Below are positions 34,926 through 46,600 of a DNA stretch of 64,000 nucleotides, one piece after another (the first letter of the stretch is position 1; the number at the start of each line of letters is the position of its first letter). Source of the stretch: Branchipolynoe longqiensis (lineage: Eukaryota; Annelida; Polychaeta; Phyllodocida; Polynoidae). Location: NCBI GenBank assembly GCA_030323885.1, contig CM059192.1, forward strand, positions 65,155,593 to 65,219,592, in the 5' to 3' direction. The position numbers and the translations under genes were made by a program. The notes under the pieces are model-generated. The model had not been told where the DNA came from. It did no database searches and was given only the letters and a program-made list of their open reading frames with translations.

Positions 34926-36335
34926 CAATGCCTCAACAAGCAGATTGTATTAACCATCGCACTATCACTGGCGCAACAATAAACATTGTATTAACCACCT
35001 CACTATCACTAGCACAACAATAAACATTTTGTATGACCTACCTCACTATCACTAGCACAACAATAAACAGGTTGTATGAACTACCTCACTATCGCTAGCA
35101 CCACATTGTTGTAACCACCTCACTATCACTGGCGCAACAATAAACATTGTATTAACCACCTCATTATCACTAGCACAACAATAAACATTTTGTATGACCT
35201 ACCTCACTATCGCCAGCACCATATTGTTTTAACCGCTTCACTATCGCTAGCACAACAATAAACAGGTTGTATGACCTATCTCACTATCGCTAGCACCACA
35301 TTGTTTTAACCACCTCACTATCACTGGCGCAACAACAAACATTGTATTAACCACCTCACTATCGCTAGCACAACAATAAACATTTTGTATGACCTACCTC
35401 ACTATCGCTAGCACCATATTATTTTAACCGCTTCACTATCGCTAGCACAACAATAAACAGGTTGTATGACCTATCTCACTATCGCTAGCACCACATTGTT
35501 TTAACCACCTCACTATCGTTAGCACCACAATGAACTTTGTATTAACCACCTCACTATCGTTAGCACTACAACAAACAGATCACATTAACCACCTCACTAG
35601 TGCTATCACATCAATAAACATTGTATTAACCACCTCACTATCATTAGTACCACAATAAACAGATTGAACAGATCGCATTAACCACCTCACTATTGCTATC
35701 ACATCAGTAAATATTGTATTAACCACCTCACTATCATTAGTACCACAATAAACAGATTGAACAGATCGCATTAACCACCTCACTATTGCTATCACACCAA
35801 TAAATATTGTATTAACCACCTCACTATCATTAGTACCACAATAAACAGATTGAACAGATCGCATTAACCACCTCACTATTGCTATCACATCAATAAACAT
35901 TGTATTAACCACCTCACTATCATTAGTGCCACAATAAACAGATTGAACAGATCGCATTAACCACCTCACTATTGCTATCACACCAATAAATATTGTATTA
36001 ACCACCTCACTATCATTAGTACGACAATAAACAGATTGAACAGATCGCATTAACCACCTCACTATTGCTATCACACCAATAAATATTGTATTAACCACCT
36101 CACTATCATTAGTACCTAAACGTTGCAGATCGCATTAACCACCTCACTATTGCTATCACATCAATAAACCTTGTATTACCACTCACTATCATTAGTGCCA
36201 CAATAAACAGATTGAACAGATCGCATTAACCACCTCACTATTGCTATCACATCAGTAAACATTGTATTAACCAACTCGCTATCATTAGTACCACAATAAA
36301 CAGATTGCATTAACCACCTCACGATCTTTGACCCC
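34926..36335. repeat. ~45-bp minisatellite with 93-bp higher-order form
   Basis: The basic word is ttaaccacctcactatcgct plus agcacaacaataaacattg. From about 35600 two diverged subunits repeat together as a 93-bp unit, seven copies, which gives the 172-codon minus-strand ORF with a 31-residue cycle (artefact). Confidence 0.93.
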
Positions 36336-36411
36336 AACAAAAGAGCAACTGTGTCATCATGGGAGACTTCTATGTCGCATGTATTCCCACACAGCTATTT
36401 TGATTTGTGTA

Positions 36412-36760
36412 AATTAAAGCTGCATGGTCCGATGAAACATCAATTTTTCAAACCCGAGACATATATCTAGATTTGATTATACATATCTAACTTAGATACT
36501 GGACCACTTATTAGACATGTCACCACACAGGAGGGAATAGTGCTTCAATTAATAGAACCTGTTACTGCAGAAGCCTATGGTGTCAGAGCTTTTGGCCTGT
36601 TTGGCAAAATTAATTTGGCATGTTTGCACTTCAAATATCTCGAAAGTTAGCCATTTAAAAATAAGTTACTTCAAACTAAAGTAACGTAGATTATAGCGAT
36701 CGACGTAATATGTTTATCTCAGAAAATGACAGAAATTCAAAACCATCGGACAACGTGTTG
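36412..36760 (+). mobile_element. Family X element without expanded array
   Basis: Compact copy: agctgcatggtccgatgaaa, atatctagatttgattatac, tagatactggaccacttatt, agaacctgttactgcagaag, cacttcaaatatctcgaaag, ending gaaattcaaaaccatcgga. It serves as the reference for the other copies. No TIRs are evident. Confidence 0.82.
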
Positions 36761-37093
36761 GGTGATAATGCGGGTACTGCGCAGGGTATCACGTGGTTCC
36801 GGCGTGGAGACTTGTCTGGGGGTGCGGCACACACTAACCAGTAGGCGTGTTCCTGTTTGTGTGGCAGGGAACACTCGGCTGAACAGGTTCATGAGGCTCA
36901 CACTCTGTGGTACCTTCTTTGTTCTGGGACGGCCCGAACTCACGAGGCTCCAACAAAAGGGACTGAATCAGGCTGGCACTGCTAGGGGAAGGGGAGGGGG
37001 AGGGTGGGGCATCGCGAGAGGGGTGGAAAGGGGGGAGGGGGGGGGGATTGGGGGGTAGGCGGGCATCGCATCAGGCTGGCACCGCTTTGGGTA
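36761..37093. other. Unique segment with G-rich end, no recognised gene
   Basis: A 110-codon plus frame crosses into it from the X element. The content is unrecognised, and the last third is a ggggagg tract (36985-37055). Confidence 0.4.
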
Positions 37094-37352
37094 GACCAGA
37101 CGGAATGGCCAAATGAGTTGAGCATCCGTCTTCCGTTTTGGTAGATTGTGGGATTCAAACCCCATGGGTTCGAACCGTGGTCGAGTCAAACCAATTACTT
37201 AAAAAAATTATACTTGTCGCCTCCTAGCCAGGCACTAGGCATTATTAGGATAGGGCAAGGACTGGTTGGCTGAGTGTCAGGATAATGTGACTGAGTGGGA
37301 GATCAGATCATGGTGCTGCCAGCCTGGACTCCCAGTCGGGCAGCACTATAAT
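37094..37352 (+). mobile_element. SINE A, 3' truncated
   Basis: Intact head (aatggccaaatgagttgagc) and body, ending at gcagcactataa without the 3' tail. Positions 37353-37615 are unassigned. Confidence 0.88.
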
Positions 37353-37615
37353 ACACTATTTCTACCACCAAGCCATCCTCTGACATTAGTAGAAGAACTA
37401 ATGTTGTGGGTAGCAGGTCGCTGTGCAGCTTGCTCTGTGGAAAGGGTCTTATAGACGATTTCCCCGACCGAACTTCCCTCTGATTGCTGTTTCAAGAACC
37501 AGTGCAGTGGTGGCAGTTCACTACGCATGCTCCAAGGAGGTTTTATGCTGTGCCTCGAACCTAATTGGCGCCATTGTGTCGAGGACGCCAGGTGTACATT
37601 TAGCGATAATGCGAC

Positions 37616-38605
37616 GGCAGGTTGCGGCCTGCACTGGGACCTGGGCAGCCTGCACCGGAACATGGGGCAGCCTGCACCGGGACCTGGGGCAGCCTGCACC
37701 GAGACATGGGCAGTCGGTACCGGAACATGGGGCAGCCTGCACTGGGACCTGGGAAGCCTACACCGGGACCTGGGAAGCCTACACCAGGACCTGGGAAGCC
37801 TACACCGGGACCTGGGAACCCTACACCGGGACATGGGGTGGCCTGCACTGGGACATGGGGCAGCCTGCACCGGAGCATGGGGCAGCCTGCACCGGAGCAT
37901 GGGGCAGTCTGTACCGGGAGCGGGGGGCAGTCTGTACTGGAACATGGGGCAGTCTGTATCAGAACATGGGGCAGTCTGCACCGGGACCTGGGAAGCCTAT
38001 ACTGGGACATGGCAGCCTGCACTGGGACATGGCGGCCTGCACTGGGAAATGGCGGCCTGCACTGGGGCATGGAGCAGCCTGCACCGGGACATGGGGCAGC
38101 CTGCACCGGGACATGAGGCAGCAGTCTGCACCGGGGCATGGGGCAGCCTGCACCGGAGCATGGGGCAGCCTGCACCGGAGCATGGGGGAGTCTGTACCGG
38201 GAGCGGGGGTGGCAGCCTGCACGAGGACATGGCGGCCTGCACTGGGACATGGGGTGGCCTGCAGCGGGACATGGGGATGCCTGCACCGGGACATGGGGAT
38301 GCATGTACCGGGACATGGGGCAGCTTGCACTGGGACCAGGGGGCAGTGTGCACTGGGACCAGGGGGCAGCGTGCACCAGGACATGGGCGGCCTGCACCGG
38401 GCATGGGGCGGCCTGCACCCGGACATGGGGTGGCCTGCACTGGGACCATTGGGAAGCCTGCATGAGGACATGGCAGCCAGCACCGGGACATGGGGCGGCC
38501 TGCACCGGGATATGGGGCAGCCTGCACCGGGAGATGGGGCGGCCTGCACCGGGACATGGGGGAGCCTGCACCAGGAGCAGGGGAGGGAGTGGCCTGCACC
38601 GGTGT
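37616..38605. repeat. 22-bp GC-rich minisatellite, about 44 copies
   Basis: Unit cctgcaccgggacatggggc plus ag. Open in all frames on both strands, so the 394-, 338- and 312-codon ORFs are artefacts. A second patch of the same unit and orientation lies at 39320-39575. Confidence 0.95.
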
Positions 38606-38815
38606 AGGACGTTCAAAACACGACCCCGTCGAAAAGACTATGGTAGTGTTTTCAACCTCAGTTCAAAAGACTACGGTAGTGTTTTCAACCTCAGTTCAAA
38701 ACACTACAGTAGTGTTTTCAACTTAATTTCAAAACACTACTGTTAAGTTCAAAACACTACCCCTATGTACGTCCAAAACACTACCCAAGTTCAAAACACT
38801 ATCATAATACGGCAG
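38606..38815. repeat. gttcaaaacactac short-unit repeat, left arm
   Basis: Six or more copies of tcaaaacactac/tagtgttttcaac. The complementary form recurs at 39140-39318, so the two patches form inverted arms around SINE fragments. Confidence 0.8.
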
Positions 38816-38856
38816 TGGGAGCTGTAAATGTAATGTCGCAAAATGTAACCTAGTTT

Positions 38857-38915
38857 GGTTATTGGGAGTTTTATGACCTGGGAATATCTACGGTCATATC
38901 AGGAACACATACTAG
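38857..38915 (-). mobile_element. SINE A 3' fragment
   Basis: gagttttatgacctgggaat and atctacggtcatatcagga match only the SINE tail. Confidence 0.75.
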
Positions 38916-39002
38916 TAGCACTGCTGCGTCTACACCACATATGAGTTAGTATACGCTGATGGTGCTGCGGCAACTGCACCACATATTATGGTGCTGCATG
39001 TG

Positions 39003-39140
39003 TTTGATTGTTTGTTTGTTGCTGTTTTATGTCCTAGCAACATCTATGGTCATCTCAGAATGGGTACTGACTTGTGAGAGTGCACACTCATGGTGACTTT
39101 ATAGTGCTGCCCCACTGGGAGACCAGGCTGCCAGCACCAT
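39003..39140 (-). mobile_element. SINE A 3' fragment
   Basis: From gttttatgtcctagcaacat to aggctgccagcaccatga, truncated mid-body. Confidence 0.85.
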
Positions 39141-39318
39141 GAGAGTAGTGTTTTGAACTTAAAGGGAGTGTTTTGAACTTAAGGATAGTGTTTTGAGCAT
39201 GGCCAGGGTAGTATTTTGAACCTACCTTTAACTAAGTTGAAAACATTACCATAGTGTTTTGAACTTAGGTTGAAAACACTACCGTAGTGTTGTTGTGGGG
39301 TAGTGTTTTGAACTTAAT
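39140..39318. repeat. agtgttttgaactta repeat, right inverted arm
   Basis: Several copies of tagtgttttgaacttaa, complementary to the patch at 38606-38815. Confidence 0.8.
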
Positions 39319-39319
39319 A

Positions 39320-39575
39320 CACCGGGACATGGGGCGGCCTGCACCGGGGGCGGGGGCGGGGGCGGGAGCGGGAGCGGGAGCGGGAGCGGGAGCGGGAGCG
39401 GGAGCGGCCTGCACCGGGACATGGGGCGTCCTGCACTGGGAGCGTGGGTGGCCTGCACCGGGACATGGGGCGTCCTGCACCGGTGGCGTGGGTGGCCTGC
39501 ACCGGGACATGGGTTAGCCTGCACCAGGGCATGCGGTGGCCTGCACCGGGACATGCGGTGGCCTGCACCGGGATG
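39320..39575. repeat. 22-bp GC-rich array, second patch, with GGAGCG tract
   Basis: cctgcaccgggacatggggc units flank a gggagcgggagcgggagcgg hexanucleotide tract (39350-39405). Confidence 0.93.
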
Positions 39576-39587
39576 GAGTTGTGCTCG

Positions 39588-40471
39588 GTGCCGGTGTGGC
39601 GGTTTCAGTTTTCAACCAGACTCAGTTCTCAACATCGCTTCTGCTCATGCGTCAAAGCATCTGTGCATGCGTCAAAGCATCGTCTGCGCATCTGTCAACA
39701 TCAGCCCGATTCAAACTCTCGCCGGTCGCCGCAAATCGCTGCCTCATACTGTCACTATAGTGTCAGTGTCACTAACCTTATAAATTTAATATAATCCTTT
39801 TGGTAAACATGTTTTCTATAGCCGTGTTCACACGGGCAATGTAAATCGATTCGTAGAAAGCGACTTGCCTAGTTCGCCTCACATTTCGCGTGTGAACGCA
39901 CGTCTGATGCGGATTAGGGCTGATTCGACTCACGTGATGCGGATCCTGTAAACCACCTAAGCGAGGTGGTCTACGTGAATCGATTCCTCTGATGCGGATA
40001 ATTTTGCCCGTGTGAACGGGCCGCTAATTCGCCTCACCTGATTCGATTTGTCTAGTTCGCCTCACATTTTGCCCGTGTGAACACGGCTTATATGTGTACC
40101 AAGTGGTTTGTCTCTATGTGGTGTGGTTTTAGAGATATTTCACTTTTTCTGTATGAAGATTGCTCATGACCATTGACAATGCCTTGAATTTGCCTGTATG
40201 CGCAGTGCAAAACATTATTCAAAATTAATAGAAATCTAGAACACTAACCATGTCAATTTAATATAATCTTGTTGGTAAACATGTTTTCTGTATGTGTACC
40301 AAGCGATTTGTTTCTAGGTGGTTTGGTTTTAGAGATATTTCACATTTTCTGTATGAAGATTGCTCACCACCATTGACAATGCACAGACGCTGCTGTTAGA
40401 TTTTGATGCATGCGCAGAAGCGATGTTGAGAACTGAATCTGGTTGAGAACTGAAACTGCGACACCGGCGTC
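39588..40471. mobile_element. Composite element with ~65-bp inverted ends
   Basis: The left arm (tttcagttttcaaccagact, cagttctcaacatcgcttct) is inverted at 40405-40471 (agaagcgatgttgagaactg). Inside is an imperfect direct duplication (39776-40190 and 40251-40384, sharing ggtaaacatgttttct and ttttagagatatttca). The first duplicate is interrupted by the MITE at 39820-40088. Confidence 0.65.
39820..40088. mobile_element. MITE, TSD TAT, with paralogous empty site
   Basis: TIRs agccgtgttcacacgggcaa at left and its inverse at right (ttgcccgtgtgaacacggct). TAT flanks both ends (39817-39819, 40089-40091). Removing the element and one TAT gives gttttctatatgtgtacc; the paralogous segment at about 40280 reads gttttctgtatgtgtacc, the same length with one substitution. 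Confidence 0.88.
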
Positions 40472-41139
40472 ACCGCAGTGTGGGCGACCCGTCCCCGGGG
40501 GGTGGGGGTGGGGGGGCTGGCCCGGGTGGGGGGGGGGGGGAGGCGTAGGTCGAGAGTGGTAGGGGTGAGACACTGGGAGAAGCGGCGGGGTGGAAGTGTG
40601 TGTGTGTGGGGGGGGGGGGGTGATTACGTGAGGTGCGCTGGCACCTGGCCGGTTGTGCCTTTTTGCGGACTGTGGGACGCGGTACATCTGGTGACAGTTT
40701 CTGCGTGCAGGTGTTGGGGCGGGGCGGGGCGGTGTGGGGGTGAGGTGTGTGTGGGTGGGTGGGGTTGGGTGGGGTGATCACCCAAACTGCCAGCCCCACC
40801 CTGACCTCTACCAGCGCCATACACCGTCACACGGCTCGCACAATGCACCCAGCACCAAGCACCCAGATTGGCACCCTGCTGCACACGGCAACAATACTCC
40901 CAGCGTTATGCCCACCGCCAACAACTATATGTAGAATGCAAATACAAGGAAATCACTGAAAAAAATTAACACAACAAATTAAAAAGGAAAGGAAAAAAAG
41001 GTGTATCTGGTATATTGTGAAGCCGTTGTGTAAATAGGCACATGACTATGAGCACTGCGTAAATAAATGCACATGTAGGTCAGGTCAATTAAAGAAAAAG
41101 GATGCACGGAATGGAAGGGGGACTTGGTATGTGGCAGGT
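40472..41139. other. G-rich then AT-rich sequence, no recognised gene
   Basis: Long G runs (about 40519-40541, 40607-40620) and ggcggggcgg (~40725). The later part is AT-rich. Frames of 63-116 codons are compositional. Confidence 0.4.
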
Positions 41140-41470
41140 GACACATGCAGCAGGATGGGGTTATACTTATAGAGACAACAGGACAACAAGGAGACAGGCA
41201 GTAAGATGGGGTTTTATAGACAAGGGAAGTAGGATGGGGTTATACACAGGCAACAGGATGGGGTTATACAGAGGCACCATGATGGGGTTATAGAGAGGCA
41301 ACATGATGGGGTTATAGAGACAACAGGATGGGGTTATACTTATAGAGACAACAGGAGACAGGCGGTAAGATGGGGTTTTATAGACACGGCCAGTAGGGTG
41401 GGGTTATACAGAGAGTGTAGGATGGGGTTATACAGAAACACGGGCAGTAGGATGGGGTTATACAGAGACA
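41140..41470. repeat. gatggggttata degenerate minisatellite
   Basis: About 13 copies of aggatggggttatacagaga with variable spacing. Confidence 0.85.
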
Positions 41471-41478
41471 AAAGGATT

Positions 41479-41592
41479 GTGTGCCAGCGGCCTGGTCTAG
41501 TGGGGCAGCACCATAAGGTATGCACTGTCACAAGTCGGTACCTGTCCTGTTATGACTTTAGATGTTGCCAGGATGTAAAACTCCAAAAAAGA
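41479..41592 (+). mobile_element. SINE A 3' fragment
   Basis: gccagcggcctggtctagtg to gatgttgccaggatgtaaaa, with internal deletions. Confidence 0.85.
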
Positions 41593-41885
41593 CTCACTCA
41601 CTCACTCACCACTTACCACTCACTCACCACTCACTCACCACTCACTCACCACTCACTCACCACTCACTCACCACTCACTCACCACTCACTCACCCCTCAC
41701 TCACCACTCACTCATCACTCACCACTCACTCACCACTCACTCACCACTCATTCATCACTCACTCATTCACCACTCACTCACCCACTCACCACTCACTCGC
41801 CCACTCATCACTCACTCATCACTCACCACTCACTCACCACTCACCCACTCACCACTAACTCACTCACCCACTCACCCCCCCACTC
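41593..41885. repeat. CTCACCACTCA microsatellite-like array
   Basis: ctcactcaccactcactcac repeated through the interval. A shorter tcac tract lies at 42282-42305, after the next SINE. Confidence 0.95.
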
Positions 41886-41978
41886 ACCCCCATCAAACTC
41901 GCCCAGTCATCCACCTAATAACTGATGACTTGGCATGTATCTTGGCATGTGTGAATCCACCGTCTCCCTTTGCTTGTG

Positions 41979-42273
41979 ACCCGGCCCTGTGGCCGAATCG
42001 GTAGAGCGCAGGCCTCCCGTGCAGGAGATCGGGAGTTCAAATCCCAGTCGAGTCAAGCCAATGGCTTATAAAATTGATACTTGTTGTTACCTCACCTGAC
42101 GCTTGGCTTTAACACGATAGGACACGGACTGGTTATCAGGTCATGGTGGCAGTGGCCTGGTCTCCAAGTGGGCCAGCACTATAAAGGTTCCATGAGTGTG
42201 CCCTATCACGAGTCGGTACCCATCCTGATATGACCTTAGATGTTGCTAGGATGTACAATTCCAACAGACAAAA
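41979..42273 (+). mobile_element. SINE A, full length with internal deletion
   Basis: Head tgtggccgaatcggtagagc, B box gagttcaaatcccagtc, tail gatgttgctaggatgtacaa. The tagcacagtatcaggataatg block is missing. Confidence 0.9.
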
Positions 42274-42322
42274 AAACAACTCACTCACTCACTCACTCAC
42301 TCACTGCCCCAGTCATCCACCT

Positions 42323-43063
42323 AATAGAGTAGTTCGTAATTCCAGCGGCGCTGTGCATTGTGGGATGCGTCAAAGCAAAACAAACCCGCACGAAGCACAT
42401 GGCTAATGCTAATACACTGGGTGCAGCTATGAAATGTGCTAGTTTCACTTTCAAATGATCTCAACTCTAGTTTGAAATGTAGAATACCAGCTAAAAATAA
42501 TATATAATAAATTAAGATGTTAATCCTTTATCCAGCATTAGATTTAGACAAATCTGGGCACTCAGGCTAGTGTTAGAGCCATAGCCAGAGTCAGTTTTAC
42601 TTATTTTATTCATGTTTTTATTCATATCCTATGGTTAATAACATCTGTAGAGCTAGGAAATAGGTACGGTTAATCAGACATTGGTTATATATTTCTCTGA
42701 AACAAATTTCTGTTGACACATTTAATATTTTACTACTTAGAAAAAGAATTAAAAATGGTGATTAAACCTCAGTCTGTGGCGTGACTTGATTGTTTTGGGT
42801 GGACTTGTATGTTTCTTAGCTCAAAATGCTCAATTATGGATAGTTGTGTCTTAAATAGATTCATTATATTATTATATTATTATATTATTATATTGCATTT
42901 CTGCATCCATGTTTTTGCCAAATTGTTCTGTATTTCTATTAATTTAGAATAAAATCGACGTTTTGCACTTTGCGTATCGGCAAAATCAATGGTTGGCTTG
43001 CTATGTTTTGCCCTCGACGCCGTTTTCAGCGCATGCGCAGTCGGAATGACGAACTAGTCTATT
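42323..43063. mobile_element. ~740-bp TIR transposon inside a duplicated segment
   Basis: The left end aatagagtagttcgtaattc is the inverse of the right end (ttccgac preceding, complement aatagactagttcgtcattc). The flanks cagtcatccacct and tgacttggca occur joined, without the element, at about 41902-41940. Exact ends are uncertain by 2-4 bases. The interior is AT-rich without transposase. A ZNF143-like gcattgtgggatgcg lies near the left end (~42355). Confidence 0.8.
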
Positions 43064-43288
43064 ACTGTTGACTTGGCAGGAAACTTGACATGCGTGAATC
43101 CGCCATTTCCCCCTGCTTGTTGCCGCCCAGCGGTAACACCAGAGGGGGTGGCGCGTTGCGCCTTTAGTTCCACGCGCTGCCACCAGGCGGCGTCCCGGCC
43201 GCTCGCCCTGACAGCCGGGAGATTTGGGTCGCGTTCAGGGTACGACTCGGGAGAAGTCTCCGTGACGGTTTATGGCCTATTTGCCTTA
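43064..43288. other. GC-rich unique segment with two CTCF-like motifs
   Basis: The left 60 bases are homologous to 41925-41980. Then accagagggggtggcgcg (43139-43156) and ccaccaggcggcgtcc (43181-43196) both resemble the CTCF core. An 83-codon frame is unrecognised. Confidence 0.45.
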
Positions 43289-43494
43289 GGGGTACACCTC
43301 GGAGACGTCTCGCTTTTCAGATAGGAGGCAAAAAGCGTCGCCAAAATGGCCGCCATATTCAGTGATTTCAGCCAATCAGAGTGCTTCTTTTCCATTGCAA
43401 ATGGCTGCCTATAGGAGCCACCATTTTCGAGGCGACCAACAGATAAAGTCGTTCAGACTAGTGTGACGTCAGGAATTTCGCCGAGGTGTACCTT
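43289..43494. mobile_element. MITE with GGTACACCTCGG termini
   Basis: ggggtacacctcgg at left and ccgaggtgtacctt at right are inverse. The interior has aaatggccgccat (YY1-like) and ccaatcag. Positions 43495-43624 are unassigned. Confidence 0.65.
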
Positions 43495-43624
43495 GAAAGT
43501 GGCCCAGGCAGCTGGTGTGTGACATTCTGACATTCTGTGCTGAAACAGAAAGAAACAAAGGAAAGGAACCAATTGAACTTTGGTACAGTATTGTTGTCAT
43601 GTGGTGATGTGGTGATAAGTTTGT

Positions 43625-46600
43625 GTAGAGTGAGTGGTGAGTGAGTGGTGAGTGAGTGGGTGGTGGGTTGAAGGGGAGTAGAACACGTGGGTAGAACACG
43701 TGTTGAAGAGGAGTAGAACGCGTGAGTTGAAGAGGAGTAGAATGCGTGAGTTGAAGAGGAGTAGAACGCATGGGTAGAACACATGAGTTGAGGAGGAGTA
43801 GAACACATGGGTAGAACACATGAGTTGAAGAGGAGTAGAACACATGGGTAGAACACGTGAGTTGAAGGAGAGTAGAACAGGTGGGTAGAACACATGAGTT
43901 GAAGAGGAGTAGAACACATGAGTTGAAGGGGAGTAGAACACGTAGAACACATGGGTAGAACACGTGATCTGAAGAGGAGTAGAACTCATGGGTAGAACAC
44001 GTGAGTTGAAGAGGAGTAGAACACAGCTGGTAGAACACATGGGTTGAAGAGAAGTAGAACATGTGGGTAGAACATGTGAGTTGAAGAGGAGTAGAACACA
44101 TGGGTAGAACATGTGAGTTGAAGAGGAGTAGAACACATGGGTAGAACACATGAGTTGAAGAGGAGTAGAACACATGGGTAGAACATGTGAGTTGAAGAGG
44201 AGTAGAACACATGGGTAGAACACATGAGTTGAAGAGGAGTAGAACACGTGGGTAGAACACGTGAGTTTAAGGGGAGTAGAACACGTGGGTAGAACATGTG
44301 AGTTGAAGAGGAGTAGAACACATGGGTAGAACACATGAGTTGAAGAGGAGTTGAACACATGGGTAGAACACATGAGTTGAAGGGGAGTAGAACACGTGGG
44401 TAGAACACGTGAGTTGAAGAGGAGTAGAACACATGGGTATAACACGTGAGTTGAAGCAGAGTAGAACACATGGGTAGAACATGTGAGCTGAAGCAGAGTA
44501 GAACACGTGGGTAGAAGATGTGAGCTGAAGCAGAGTAGAACATGTGGGTAGAACATATGAGTTGAAGGGGAATAGAACACGTGGGTAGAACCCGTGAGTT
44601 GAAGCAGAGTAGAACACGTGGGTAGAACATGTGAGCTGAAGCAGAGTAGAACACGTGGGTAGGACATGTGAGCTGAAGCAGAGTAGAACGCATGGGTAGA
44701 ACATGTGAGTTGAAGAGGAGTAGAACACATGGGTAGAACACATGAGTTGAAGGGGAGTAGAACACGTGGGTAGAACATGTGAGTTGAAGAGGAGTAGAAC
44801 ACGTGGGTAGAACACATGAGTTGAAGGGGAGTAGAACACGTGGGTAGAACATGTGAGTTGAAGAGGAGTAGAACACGTGGGTAGAACACATGAGTTGAAG
44901 GGGAGTAGAACACGTGGGTAGAACACGTGAGTTGAAGGGGAGTAGAACACGTGGGTAGAACACATGAGTTGAAGGGGAGTAGAACACATGGGTAGAACAT
45001 GTGAGTTGAAGCGGAGTAGAACACATGGGTAGAACACATGAGTTGAAGAGGTAGAACACGTGGGTAGAACATGTGAGTTGAAGAGGAGTAGAACACGTGG
45101 GTAGAACATGTGAGTTGAAGAGGAGTAGAACACATGGGTAGAACATGTGAGCTGAAGCAGAGTAGAACGCACGGGTAGAACATGTGAGTTGAAGAGGAGT
45201 AGAACACGTGGGTAGAATACATGAGTTGAAGGGGAGTAGAACATGTGGGTAGATCACGTGAGTTGAAGCAGAGTAGAACATGTGGGTAGAACATGTGAGC
45301 TGAAGCAGAGTAGTACACGTGGGTAGGACATGTGAGCTGAAGCAGAGTAGAACGCATGGGTAGAACACATGAGTTGAAGGGGAGTAGAACACGTGGGTAG
45401 ATCACGTGAGTTGAAGAGGAGTAGAACACGTGGGTAGAACACATGAGTTGAAGAGGAGTAGAACACGTGGGTAGAACACATGAGTTGAAGAGGAGTAGAA
45501 CACATGGGTAGAACATGTGAGTTGAAGAGGAGTAGAACACATGGGTAGAACATGTGAGCTGAAGCAGAGTAGAACACGTGGGTAGAATACATGAGTTGAA
45601 GGGGAGTAGAACACATGGGTAGAACATGTGAGCTGAAGCAGAGTAGAACACGTGGGTAGAACACGTGAGTTGAAGGGGAGTAGAACACGTGGGTAGAACA
45701 TCTGAGCTGAAGCAGAGTAGAACACGTGGGTAGAACATGTGAGCTGAAGCAGAGTAGAACACGTGGGTAGAACATGTGAGTTGAAGAGGAGTAGAACACG
45801 TGGGTAGAACACATGAGTTGAAGGGGCGTAGAACACGTGGGTAGAACACATGAGTTGAAGGGGAGTAGAACACGTGGGTAGAACATGTGAGTTGAAGCAG
45901 AGTAGAACATGTGGGTAGAACATGTGAGCTGAAGCAGAGTACTACACGTGGGTAGAACATGTGAGTTGAAGAGGAGTAGAACACGTGGATAGAACACATG
46001 AGTTGAAGGGGAGTAGAACACGTGGGTAGAACACATGAGTTGAAGGGGAGTAGAACACATGGGTAGAACATGTGAGCTGAAGCAGAGTAGAACATGTGGG
46101 TAGAACACATGAGTTGAAGGGGAGTAGAACACGTGTGTAGAACATGTGAGCTGAAGCAGAGTAGAACACGTGGGTAGAACACGTGAGTTGAAGCAGAGTA
46201 GAACACATGGGTAGAACATGTGAGCTGAAGCAGAGTAGAACACGTGGGTAGGACATGTGAGCTGAAGCAGAGTAGAACGCATGGGTAGAACATGTGAGTC
46301 GAAGAGGAGTAGAACACATGGGTAGAATACATGAGTTGAAGGGGAGTAGAACACGTGGGTAGAACACGTGAGGTGAAGCAGAGTAGAATGCATGGGTAGA
46401 ACATGTGAGTTGAAGAGGAGTAGAACATGTGGGTAGAATACATGAGTTGAAGGGGAGTAGAACACGTGGGTAGAACACGTGAGTTGAAGCAGAGTAGAAC
46501 ACGTGGGTAGAACATGTGAGTTGAAGAGGAGTAGAACACTGGGTAGATGAGTTGAAGGGGGTAGAACACGTGGGTAGAACATGTGAGTTGAAGAGGAGTA

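Noticed and set aside
35580..36098. 172-codon minus ORF with 31-residue repeat
   Set aside because: The 93-bp higher-order unit happens to be divisible by three; no other coding evidence.
36726..37058. 110-codon plus ORF
   Set aside because: Begins inside a family X element and ends in a G-rich tract; no recognisable domain.
37423..38616. 394-codon plus and 338-codon minus ORFs
   Set aside because: 22-bp GC-rich minisatellite open on both strands; collagen-like appearance is compositional.
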